Shown here: piece by piece, positions 18,686-27,655 of the stretch
Numbering within the stretch: position 1 is the first letter of the stretch
How the letters are laid out: the number at the start of each line of letters is the position of its first letter
Assembly: GCA_947174915.1 (NCBI GenBank)
Contig: CAMWKV010000002.1
Span: 1-46,538 of the forward strand
Length of the DNA stretch: 46,538 bases
Source of the DNA: an uncultured Porphyromonadaceae bacterium
GTDB taxonomy: Bacteria > Bacteroidota > Bacteroidia > Bacteroidales > Muribaculaceae
Reading direction: 5' to 3'
Notes under the pieces: generated by a model
Database searches by the model: none
Seen by the model: the letters and a program-made list of their open reading frames with translations, nothing else
Told to the model about the DNA's origin: nothing
Program-made: the position numbers and the translations under genes

Positions 18686-21223
18686 TCAGCGTACAATGAG
18701 TACGGAAGCCGACTGACCGGCAGCCGATACAGTGCGGATGATGTATGTTCCGGCAGTAGCGGGAGCCTTGACGGTAGCTTCGGCGCCGGAGCATGCGGTG
18801 CTCGACAGAAGTGCGCCTGCTGTGCTGAGGATATCTACAGTTTTGAGGGCGGTGCCGCATACAGTCACGTCGCCGCCGGCTGCTACGGGGTTGGGGCTTA
18901 CGAGCACTCGAGCGCCGTCGGCTGCCACGGATTCTACACCGGAGTAGTTGGTGTACTTACCCCAGATGCGCGAGATGTTGATGGTGTGGTCACCCTTGTT
19001 GGCAGCATCTGTGGTGGTGTAGAAGCGGAGGTAGTTGAGGCTTACGGGATAGGTGGCGAGGTCGTCGCGACCGAAGATGCCGTCGAGCGGGAGACTGATG
19101 GCATGCTTGGTGCCGGCAGCGAAGCTATCGCCGGTAGCGGGCTCTACGAATACCTCATTAGCTTTGGTCACCATGTTGGAGCGCATATCTGCGGAAACCT
19201 TTGCCATGGGAGCGGAGGCGGTGAACTCAATGCAGATTTCATCGGGCAGCGAGTAGAATGTAGATACACCGGTGAGCTGGATGTAGGGATTACGGGGCGA
19301 GCCGTAGGTGAAACCGATGGCGTTGCCGTCAAAGGTGACGTTGGTGATACCGCTGGCACCCTTGGCGCTCCAGTCAGCGAGACCGGTCATGTCGAGTTCG
19401 GGAGCATTGCTCTCTTCTACAGTTACTTCAGCGCTGTCGGAGAAGTTGCCGATGGTACCGGTGAGCACTGCTGTACCTTCTGCAAGGGCGGTAAGGGTAC
19501 CGTTGGCGTCAACAGCGATGACATCGGGATTGTCGACAGTCCATACTACAGAAGCGGGGTCGTAGTTGAACACCTTCGAGCCGATAGTGGCGGAAATTTC
19601 GATGGGGTAAGAACGATGCATGTCGAGGTGAATCTTCTTCATGCGAAGGCCGAGTTCGGCGTTCATCACTTTGATGTTAGTTGTCGCGGTCACATCACCC
19701 ACAGTAGCTGTGATGACGCCTTCGTAGGCTTCACCGGCAGCAGTGAGGGTGTTGCCTGTGCAAGTACCGGCCTCGGCAGGACAGCTCAGGGTGTAGTCGC
19801 GGTAGTCGTAGCTTATCACGCTGCCATAGCGGTTGTAGGCAATTACTTTGGGCGAGATGGTAGCGTAGACGGGAGTCTCCACCAGGCGCTCATCGAAGGC
19901 GAGCGATGCTACAGTGTTGTAGTACTCGGCATCTTCGGGAGCGATGGAGTAGACGAGCCAGCCATTGGCTACGGCACGGGGCTTGTCCTCGGTAGTCTTG
20001 TTCTCGATACGACCGTTGATCATCATCTCGGCACTGCCGCCGGCATCGAAGTTGGCCATATAGGAGCAGCCGAGGGAGCGTGCAAATTCACACATCACAT
20101 TGGTGCCACAGCCTGCCGAACGACCATACTCGGGATCGGTACTCTTGTCGATTACTACGATATAGACAGTCTTGCCGTCGGCAGAGCAGCCGTAGCCGGT
20201 ACGCGAGTACACCTGGCTGTTGTATGTCTCATTGGTATTATGTGCGGTGAGTTCACCGGCGCGCATCACAAGTGCATTGGGGCCTACAGCCTGCTCAACG
20301 AGAGGAGTTACTTCGTTCTCGCTGCCGGGATTGTAAGTCCAGGTGTATTTGAGGGTGACGATATCGCCGGGCTGGAGAGCTGCAATCTGCTCGCGGTTGG
20401 CGCCACGGCCCACGAGAGCGAGGTCGTGATTGCCAAGAGTGCCTTTGCCGGCATCTTTGCGTACTTCTACTACTTTGAAGTTGATGTCGCGGCCGCTGTT
20501 CCATGCCTCGCCTTCGACGAAGTCAAGAATTACCTCGGTAGCATCGCCGCCGTTGTCCTTATAGTACTTGCCACCGGTCACGACGATGGGGAGGAACTGG
20601 GTGTTAGCACCGTAGAAGCTGTTGTACATCGACAGCTCATCGTCGTGGATACCCTTGTTGCACTGGTGCACGGTCATGGTGCCGATGCGGTCGGAAGTAA
20701 CGGTGATATCAGAGGTACAGTAGTCGATATATGCGGTCTTGTCATAGCTCAGAGCTACTACGCCCGAACGCATTGTGCCGCCGTCCCACTTGTCGCGGTG
20801 CTGGTTGGATTCTACCACCATCTTGCCATTACGGATTGAAGCGTTGCGTGCAATACCGGTGTATGTATTCTCCTCGGGCTGCGTGCCTACTACCCAGAAG
20901 TTGGCATTAGCACCGCCCACGGCACGATGGCTCTCATACGACTGGCGGTTGCCGGCTGTTACAAGACTCTCGGTGCCACGTGAATTCTCGTTGGCAGTAG
21001 TGGTCTCAATGCGGTTGTAGGGGTTGGTGAGATCAACGGTAAGGACGTTGATATTCAGAGGATAAGCGGGGAGGCGATAGCGTGTGTGACGGATACCGGG
21101 ACCAATCTGTCGGTCGGTCTTAATCTCTACTTCATAGTCTTTGCCTACCAGATTGACAGTTTCGGCCATCGAGGGCAGAACAGTGGCTCCGGATAGGGTT
21201 AAAAGGAGTAAAAGTTTATTCAT
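18686..21223 (-). CDS. Phosphodiester glycosidase (NAGPA/DUF2233) with Ig-like (Big_2) domain and T9SS-type C-terminus
   Basis: AVGGANANFWVVG, RSGVVALSYD, FLPIVVTGG, AVGPNALVMRAGELTAHN…QVYSRTGYGCSADGKTVYIVVIDKS…FARSLGCSYMANFDAGGSAEMMINGRIENKT…RAVANGWLVY (the NFDAGGSxxMxxNG motif is typical of NAGPA). Big_2-like DNPDVIAVDANGTLTALAEGTAVLTGTIG. C-terminus VSPNPVAAGGDVTV…VDILSTAGALL…AGTYIIRTVSAAGQSASVLIVR. Confidence 0.88.
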   Translation of the reverse strand: MNKLLLLLTLSGATVLPSMAETVNLVGKDYEVEIKTDRQIGPGIRHTRYRLPAYPLNINVLTVDLTNPYNRIETTTANENSRGTESLVTAGNRQSYESHRAVGGANANFWVVGTQPEENTYTGIARNASIRNGKMVVESNQHRDKWDGGTMRSGVVALSYDKTAYIDYCTSDITVTSDRIGTMTVHQCNKGIHDDELSMYNSFYGANTQFLPIVVTGGKYYKDNGGDATEVILDFVEGEAWNSGRDINFKVVEVRKDAGKGTLGNHDLALVGRGANREQIAALQPGDIVTLKYTWTYNPGSENEVTPLVEQAVGPNALVMRAGELTAHNTNETYNSQVYSRTGYGCSADGKTVYIVVIDKSTDPEYGRSAGCGTNVMCEFARSLGCSYMANFDAGGSAEMMINGRIENKTTEDKPRAVANGWLVYSIAPEDAEYYNTVASLAFDERLVETPVYATISPKVIAYNRYGSVISYDYRDYTLSCPAEAGTCTGNTLTAAGEAYEGVITATVGDVTATTNIKVMNAELGLRMKKIHLDMHRSYPIEISATIGSKVFNYDPASVVWTVDNPDVIAVDANGTLTALAEGTAVLTGTIGNFSDSAEVTVEESNAPELDMTGLADWSAKGASGITNVTFDGNAIGFTYGSPRNPYIQLTGVSTFYSLPDEICIEFTASAPMAKVSADMRSNMVTKANEVFVEPATGDSFAAGTKHAISLPLDGIFGRDDLATYPVSLNYLRFYTTTDAANKGDHTINISRIWGKYTNYSGVESVAADGARVLVSPNPVAAGGDVTVCGTALKTVDILSTAGALLSSTACSGAEATVKAPATAGTYIIRTVSAAGQSASVLIVR

Positions 21224-21304
21224 CAGTAACTTATAGTATTGTTTATAGATTCAAGGATGGTTTAGTAAATAGTTGTTATCATAGCTCGGTATGATTCTTA
21301 TAGG

Positions 21305-21312
21305 CAAAGGTA
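21305..21312 (-). promoter_or_regulatory. -7 element upstream of the five-gene NAGPA/amidase operon
   Basis: Minus strand TACCTTTG (TAnnTTTG consensus); no good -33 TTTG at canonical spacing. Confidence 0.45.
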
Positions 21313-21460
21313 CACTAAAAATCTGCATCATTCATCTAAAAATCTGTTAAAAAGCGCCAACACGATTTAATTTTTGCTCACAGAGATTGAGCTATCCCGG
21401 TTTCTTTTGTAAAGTTAGCAATAATTTTGCGGAAAAACACCGTATTGCAGGATTTTTAAC

Positions 21461-21468
21461 TATATTTG
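21461..21468 (+). promoter_or_regulatory. -7 element upstream of the MscS gene
   Basis: TATATTTG (TAnnTTTG), 54 nt before the start at 21523; -33 element not clear. Confidence 0.4.
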
Positions 21469-21522
21469 CACACGATGCCGACTTCGGCTCGACTGTAACA
21501 TTCATCGACCCTGAATCAAGAT

Positions 21523-23190
21523 ATGAGAAAACAGCCTCTTTATCTGATACTTCTGCTGATTATTTTGAGCGTGCCCACGGCCGACGCACAACTCTTCAAA
21601 CGTGCCGAGCAGTTCCTTCACACAGCCTTTAGCGATGCCGGACAAGTATCGGCCGACGAAGCCATACCCGATTCATTACGCAGTGCTGGTGCTCCCATCT
21701 TGCTCGACGGCGACACAATTCTTACACTATTCGCCGGCCGTGGAGCTTACACACCGGCTCAAAGAGCGATACTCATCAACAGCAACCTGGCAGACTTGAC
21801 TCGCCGAAACGACCTTAACACCGACTCTATAAAGGTCCTTGACTATGCCGAGCATTCCGACATCGTATGTGGCACACAGATCATCATGGCCGTCACAGAC
21901 GACGATGCACTGACCGCAGGAGAGTCCCGTCGCACCCTCGCTACACGATATGCTACCAACATCTGCACACGTATAGACACGGCCCGACACGACCACAATT
22001 TCTTCCAAATCCTCAAGCGTATAGCTCTGTTCATCATCGTTGTGGTCGTCCAGTGGCTCCTCATCAAACTCACCAACTACCTCTTCCGCAAGCTCCGACG
22101 CTACATCGTCCGCATCAAGCACCAGCGCTTCAAACCCATCAACATACGCGACTATGAACTGCTCAACACCAAGAGCATCCTTCGCATAGTTCTCTTGGGG
22201 GCAAACCTCCTGCGATGGTTCGTACTTCTCATACAGCTCGCCATCACTATACCCATCATCTTCTCCATCTTCCCTCAGACAGAGAACCTTGCCCTTACGA
22301 TATTCATGTATATCATCGAGCCCGTCAAGATGGTATTACATTCCGTACTCGACTATATCCCGAACCTCTTCGTCATCCTCGTGATATGGTACTGCATCAA
22401 GTACATTATCAAGGGCTTGCGCTACATATCCCGTGAGATAGAGACCGAAAAACTCAAAATCAACGGCTTCTACCCCGACTGGGCACGGCCCACATTCAGC
22501 ATTGTCCGCTTCCTCCTCTACGCTTTCATGATAGCCATGATATACCCCTACCTGCCCGGCTCGAATTCCGGCGTATTCCAGGGTATATCAGTATTCGTCG
22601 GCCTTATCATATCACTCGGCTCCAGCACAGTAATAGGCAATATCATAGCCGGACTGGTCATCACCTACATGCGACCATTCAAACTCGGTGACCGCATCAA
22701 ACTCAACGACACCACCGGCAATGTCATCGAGAAAACACCCTTCGTGACACGTATCAAAACACCGAAGAACGAAATCGTCACCATCCCGAACTCGTTCATA
22801 ATGTCGTCGCACACAATCAACTACAGTGCCTCGGCTCGCCAATACGGCCTCATCATACACACCACCGTCACCATCGGCTACGATGCCCCATGGCGACAAG
22901 TGCATCAGCTCCTCATCAATGCCGCCCGCATGACCACCGGAGTCCTTGCCGACCCCAAGCCCTTCGTCCTCGAAACCGATCTACAGGACTACTACCCCTG
23001 CTACCAGATCAATGCATATATCAAAGACGCCGACAAATACGGCGATATAATGTCCGACCTGCACCGCAACATTCAGGACGTCTTCAACGAAGCCGGCGTG
23101 GAAATCATGTCGCCGCACTACATCGCCACCCGCGACGGCTCCCCGTCCACCATCCCCACCGATCCAATGCGTGATTGTGTGGAGAAATAA
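21523..23190 (+). CDS. MscS-family mechanosensitive ion channel
   Basis: GISVFVGLIISLGSSTVIGNIIAGLVITYMRPFKLGDRIKLNDTTGNVIEKTPFVTRIKTPKNEIVTIPNSFIMSSHTINYS; N-terminal signal sequence and several TM segments. Confidence 0.93.
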   Translation: MRKQPLYLILLLIILSVPTADAQLFKRAEQFLHTAFSDAGQVSADEAIPDSLRSAGAPILLDGDTILTLFAGRGAYTPAQRAILINSNLADLTRRNDLNTDSIKVLDYAEHSDIVCGTQIIMAVTDDDALTAGESRRTLATRYATNICTRIDTARHDHNFFQILKRIALFIIVVVVQWLLIKLTNYLFRKLRRYIVRIKHQRFKPINIRDYELLNTKSILRIVLLGANLLRWFVLLIQLAITIPIIFSIFPQTENLALTIFMYIIEPVKMVLHSVLDYIPNLFVILVIWYCIKYIIKGLRYISREIETEKLKINGFYPDWARPTFSIVRFLLYAFMIAMIYPYLPGSNSGVFQGISVFVGLIISLGSSTVIGNIIAGLVITYMRPFKLGDRIKLNDTTGNVIEKTPFVTRIKTPKNEIVTIPNSFIMSSHTINYSASARQYGLIIHTTVTIGYDAPWRQVHQLLINAARMTTGVLADPKPFVLETDLQDYYPCYQINAYIKDADKYGDIMSDLHRNIQDVFNEAGVEIMSPHYIATRDGSPSTIPTDPMRDCVEK

Positions 23191-23223
23191 CAACTTGATA
23201 GATTGAAAATAAAATATAAATCA

Positions 23224-23255
23224 AGAGGCCGATTCGGGGTGCTGACTCGGCCTCT
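23224..23255. terminator. Probable bidirectional terminator between convergent MscS and M16 genes
   Basis: Perfect 9-bp stem AGAGGCCGA / TCGGCCTCT with an AT-rich left flank (T-rich on the minus strand). Confidence 0.7.
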
Positions 23256-23284
23256 GTATATAAGGGATATTGTGTAAGGGCTAC

Positions 23285-26080
23285 TTACTCGGCTTGCATG
23301 ATGATGGAGGATTTGTGTGCGGGCAGGACGGTGTCGCGGACAAAGGCGGCGACGGTCTCGGGGCTCAGGGCTTCCACGGCGGCTCGGTAGGTGTTGTGCA
23401 TGTCCATGCCGTCGCGTTCGTAGGATTTGATTACCTTCAGCCAGTAGGCATTGTCTGTGGCACTTTCATCGAAACTCTTCAGTAGGAATTCCTTGATTCC
23501 GGCCACTTCTTCCGCGCTGATTACTGTAGCATCGGCCATCTCTTTGATGGTGGCATTGACGATGTCGAGGGTTGCCTGCTCATAGCCCGGTTGTACTTTG
23601 ATATTGGTGGGCATGAGGAGGCTGGGACCACCCGTAGCACTCAGGCCCGGATTGATGCCGGCATGTGTACGGATAGAGTAGGTCCAGCCGCGGCTCTCGC
23701 GCAGGTCGGCGAGAAGTCGGTTGCGCAGGAGTTGGCCGAAGACAGCGGCGTTGAGGATGTTGTCCAGCGTGTAGGCTGCGGGGCCGCTATAGAAGTTGTA
23801 CACGAAACCCTGGGGATTCTCCATTTGACGCGAGAAGAGCAGTTGGAAATCGTAGGGAGTGAAGTCGTAGCCGAAATCGATGGCGCTTTCCTTGCGACCG
23901 GCGCCCGGGAGGCTCGCGATGTACTGCTCAAGACAGTTGGTGAGGCTGTCGGTATTGAAGTCACCCACTACCATGAAGGTGAAGTCGGACATGTCGCCAT
24001 AGCGGTCCTTATACACTTCGAAGGCTCTACCCATGCTTATATTATCCACATCCTCGGCCTTCATTCGGGCGGCAAGGGGATGGTGGTTGTAGATAGCGTG
24101 GTGGATGGAGTCGCCGAAGGCCTGCGAGGGATTGTATTTCTTGTGCGATACGCTGTTGCGCTGATTGTCAATGAAGGTACGGAAGGCGACGCTGTCGGGT
24201 TCGAAGGCAGTGGCGCGGAGGTACAGCAGCCCGAAAGCCATGTCCATATCGTCGGCGGTTGTAGCGGCTTCGATACCTTCTTCGTTATTGCCTACGGAGG
24301 CACTTACTTTCACATTGTGACCCGTGGTGATGCGGCGTATATCGGCAGCGGTATGACCGCCATGTTTCATCTCACCCATGAGCTCGTTGACTACCCGGAG
24401 GGTAGCCACATCGTCGTTGCGGTAGTTGAGCGACAGACCGCCGGGGCTATAGCCGCGTATGTACACCTGGCCGGGCTTGTAGTCTGTGTGTTTGGCTATT
24501 ACCTTGATGCCGTTAGAAAGGGTGTAGACCTTGGCGTCGAAGAGCGCGAGGCTGTCGGTGGCAACGATAGAGCCTCGCACAGGGAGGGTTTCGAAGAGCT
24601 TGTCGGCCGATTTAAGCATAGGCGAGTAAGGCTCGTACTGACGGGCGAAAGCGGTGTCGACGGCAGCACGAAGCAATGCCTCGTCTTCGCTGTCTGTGAG
24701 TTCATTCTTGGGGCGATAGTGCAGAATCACAGCTCCGCGGCCACGTGGGTAGAGAAGGCTCTCGATGTATCCTTTGATGTCCTCAGGTGTAATGGTCTCA
24801 GCTGTAGCAACGACACTGTCGCGGACGGCAGCAGCACTGATTTGCTGACCTCCGTCGAGATAGTGACGGACAGCCTGCTTGGCCAGTACGGTGTTTGACG
24901 GGTTGGCGTGCGTGCGAAGGTGTTCGTCGGCACCGTTGACGAGATTCTCGCGGGCTCGCACCACTTCGTCCTCGCCTATGCCATGTTGGATGACGCGCAC
25001 CAGTTCACCGTACCATGCCTTGACGGCATCGGCAGCGCGACCGGCCTTGACAGGCCCGCGCATGGTGAAGGCTTGTTCACCGCCGGCCATGAAATACTTG
25101 GTCTTGCCCAGGGCGAGCGATAGATGAGGGCAGTCGTCGGAGGCTTCGAGTACTTCAAAACGGTCCACGAGGATGTTGCCTGTCATTTCGGAGAGAGCGT
25201 GGGTGCGGAAGGAGTCGTCGGACGACACTCGCCAGTAGAGCTGAAGCATCTCCGAGCCCTGCTCGGGATCCGACTCGACAGCGCATATCAGACTGTCGGC
25301 GACGGGTACGACGGGGCGATGTGATTTCTGCGATAGGGCCGAGCGCTTGGCGGGAATAGCGCCGAAGAGTTTCTTTATCTCTATCTCGGTGCTGTCGAGG
25401 TCGATGTCGCCTACGATGATAACAGCCTGATTGACGGGTACATTCCAGCGATCGTAGAAGCGGCGTAGTACCTCGGGTTTGAAGTTTTCCACCACTTCCA
25501 TCTTGCCTATGGGCATGCGCTCCCCGTAGGCCGAGCCGCCGTAGAGTTTAGCGGAGGCACGCTCGAGCATACGATTAGTCGCCGACGAGCGCTGACGGGC
25601 CTCGCTGACGATGACACCACGTTCGGCGTCAATGTCTTCCGGACGCAGCAGGATGCCGCACGACCAGTCGCGGAGGATGAGCATGCACGAATCGATCGAG
25701 CCCTGGCGCACTGTCGGTGCTTTGCATATATTGTAGACAATCTCGTCGGTCGATGTGTAGGCGTTGAGATGTGCACCGAATTTCACACCTATGCTTTCAA
25801 GATAGGTAATGAGTGAATTGCCGGGGAAATGTTCAGTGCCGTTGAAACACATGTGCTCCAGAAAGTGGGCCAGACCGCGCTGGTCGTCATCCTCGAAGGC
25901 CGAACCCACGCTCTGTGCCAGGAAGTAGTCGGCTGTACCGCGAGGGTTTTCGTTGTGTTGCAGATAGTAAGTCATGCCGTTGTCGAGGACGCCGGTTCGT
26001 ACTGCCGGATCAAGATCGGCGGCAAGTGCAGCAAACGTCGTGCCAAAGGCTATGGCAGTTGCAGTTAGTAATCTTTTCAT
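23285..26080 (-). CDS. Secreted M16-family (pitrilysin/insulinase-like) zinc metalloprotease
   Basis: Signal peptide; LAHFLEHMCFNGT (HxxEH), downstream Glu in GVIVSEARQRS; two-lobed ~930-aa M16 architecture. Confidence 0.93.
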   Translation of the reverse strand: MKRLLTATAIAFGTTFAALAADLDPAVRTGVLDNGMTYYLQHNENPRGTADYFLAQSVGSAFEDDDQRGLAHFLEHMCFNGTEHFPGNSLITYLESIGVKFGAHLNAYTSTDEIVYNICKAPTVRQGSIDSCMLILRDWSCGILLRPEDIDAERGVIVSEARQRSSATNRMLERASAKLYGGSAYGERMPIGKMEVVENFKPEVLRRFYDRWNVPVNQAVIIVGDIDLDSTEIEIKKLFGAIPAKRSALSQKSHRPVVPVADSLICAVESDPEQGSEMLQLYWRVSSDDSFRTHALSEMTGNILVDRFEVLEASDDCPHLSLALGKTKYFMAGGEQAFTMRGPVKAGRAADAVKAWYGELVRVIQHGIGEDEVVRARENLVNGADEHLRTHANPSNTVLAKQAVRHYLDGGQQISAAAVRDSVVATAETITPEDIKGYIESLLYPRGRGAVILHYRPKNELTDSEDEALLRAAVDTAFARQYEPYSPMLKSADKLFETLPVRGSIVATDSLALFDAKVYTLSNGIKVIAKHTDYKPGQVYIRGYSPGGLSLNYRNDDVATLRVVNELMGEMKHGGHTAADIRRITTGHNVKVSASVGNNEEGIEAATTADDMDMAFGLLYLRATAFEPDSVAFRTFIDNQRNSVSHKKYNPSQAFGDSIHHAIYNHHPLAARMKAEDVDNISMGRAFEVYKDRYGDMSDFTFMVVGDFNTDSLTNCLEQYIASLPGAGRKESAIDFGYDFTPYDFQLLFSRQMENPQGFVYNFYSGPAAYTLDNILNAAVFGQLLRNRLLADLRESRGWTYSIRTHAGINPGLSATGGPSLLMPTNIKVQPGYEQATLDIVNATIKEMADATVISAEEVAGIKEFLLKSFDESATDNAYWLKVIKSYERDGMDMHNTYRAAVEALSPETVAAFVRDTVLPAHKSSIIMQAE

Positions 26081-26122
26081 CAGTGATTTATGATGTCAGT
26101 TATATTAATGCTATGAGAGATG

Positions 26123-27655
26123 TCAGAAAGAGAAGACAGCAGATGCTTCAAACCCGTTGCCATTGCTGTCGCCGGCGCATACGGGAAGCACTCCGCTCAG
26201 TCGCAGACCTATCGTGCGTCCGTGCGGGAGCAGGCGGTCGATGCCGGCTCGCGCGGTGTAGAGCGCCCGCGAGTGGGTGAGGTAAGCATAGTCGGCTCGA
26301 AGCATATCGGTGAAATAACCGTCGGCTCCGGCGAGGCCTGTGAGCGAACACTTGGCAGGAGATACCATGTCGGCAGCTCCTTTGAGGCTGAGTAACCACT
26401 CCCCCGCGCACTGCCATACCCATGTGGCTTCTATACCGTAACTGATAGCGTCGGCGCGCATGCGTCGGTCGACGGGCGCGGAGATGTAGCAGTCGAGGCG
26501 GTGACTGAAGTCAATATGACCTCCGAGGTCGAGGCGGTGACGAGTACCCTGCGAACGCCACAGACCGCTAAGGCCGGTGTGCCACGAGCGCATGAAGTAG
26601 CTTGCGATAGAGGCAATCTCGGGGTACACCTGACCGACGGGATCGCCGAAGATGTTGTCGAAACCCGTACGGCGCGAGCGACCCCATGTAAGGCTCACAA
26701 TGATGTTGTCCGTGCGCCAGCCGGCTTGCACTGTCCAGTCAGTGTGAGCTGCGCGGTTGACGGGAAGGCGGTTGAGGTCGTTGAGCTGCTTGTCGAAGGT
26801 GAATCGGTGGTACGATGCCATACCGAAAACGCCCTCGGTAGCAGGATAGAGCGAAATGTCTGCGCCATAGCGCCAGCCCGAGTAGTTCGAGGATAGTCCC
26901 GTCCCGGCAAAACGCTTGTAGTCAGTGCCAAGTCCTGTGAGGTGGTACACCTTACCGGCGCCGAGTTCGCTGACGAATTTGATTGAATTGCTCTGGCTGT
27001 ATTTGAGGGCATCAAGACCGAGAGCCAGAGAGTAGCTCCCAAACTTTCGACCGAAGGCGCCCGCAAGATTAAGGCGTCCCACGCTGTTTTTCGGGCGCGG
27101 ATCCACCTGGCGCCAGTCCTGCACGGCGGTATAGTCAATAGAGGCACCATAGAGCCAACCGGCGCCGAAGCCGGAGGCATACGAACCGCCGAAGGAGTAC
27201 ACTTCCCGACTCATGTCGCCGCCGATTTCGTCGGCGGTAAAGTAGGGGTAGAGTATGCTTGCGTCAGTGGTCTCACTTGCCTGCACATCATAGACCTTGC
27301 CATTATGGTACTCGGCATGTCCGGTGATTGCAGCATTGCCGGTGAGAATATATGTGCTCGCTTCAAAGAAGCCGTAGCCTGTGCCGTGTCCGGAGGCTGA
27401 GGAGGGGGCGGTGTCGTAGTGCACACGCCGATAACCGGCGGCAATGTCGGTGTTCGACACGGTGTGGCGTAGCGGCGACAGAGCAGGATTGGCAAGCGTC
27501 GCACCGGCGATGGCGGTGTAGGCCGTGTCGAAGGCGATAGCACGCACTACGCCGGACTTCGCATCCGGAGCTCCCGAGGTGATGTTCTTCGGTGCACCGT
27601 GAGCGCCAAGAGTAATGGTGGCGGCGATACCGAGTGCCGTGACTATTCGTTTCAT
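26123..27655 (-). CDS. DUF6850-like outer-membrane beta-barrel protein
   Basis: Signal peptide; alternating amphipathic strand pattern rich in aromatic/Gly residues ending in NGFEASAVFSF (C-terminal aromatic). ATGA overlap with the DUF4876 gene. Confidence 0.65.
   Translation of the reverse strand: MKRIVTALGIAATITLGAHGAPKNITSGAPDAKSGVVRAIAFDTAYTAIAGATLANPALSPLRHTVSNTDIAAGYRRVHYDTAPSSASGHGTGYGFFEASTYILTGNAAITGHAEYHNGKVYDVQASETTDASILYPYFTADEIGGDMSREVYSFGGSYASGFGAGWLYGASIDYTAVQDWRQVDPRPKNSVGRLNLAGAFGRKFGSYSLALGLDALKYSQSNSIKFVSELGAGKVYHLTGLGTDYKRFAGTGLSSNYSGWRYGADISLYPATEGVFGMASYHRFTFDKQLNDLNRLPVNRAAHTDWTVQAGWRTDNIIVSLTWGRSRRTGFDNIFGDPVGQVYPEIASIASYFMRSWHTGLSGLWRSQGTRHRLDLGGHIDFSHRLDCYISAPVDRRMRADAISYGIEATWVWQCAGEWLLSLKGAADMVSPAKCSLTGLAGADGYFTDMLRADYAYLTHSRALYTARAGIDRLLPHGRTIGLRLSGVLPVCAGDSNGNGFEASAVFSF

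Noticed and set aside
18602-20839. 745-aa plus-strand ORF opposite the NAGPA gene
   Set aside because: Same artefact. It spans an intergenic gap and two real minus-strand genes and has no plausible domain, although its length is striking.
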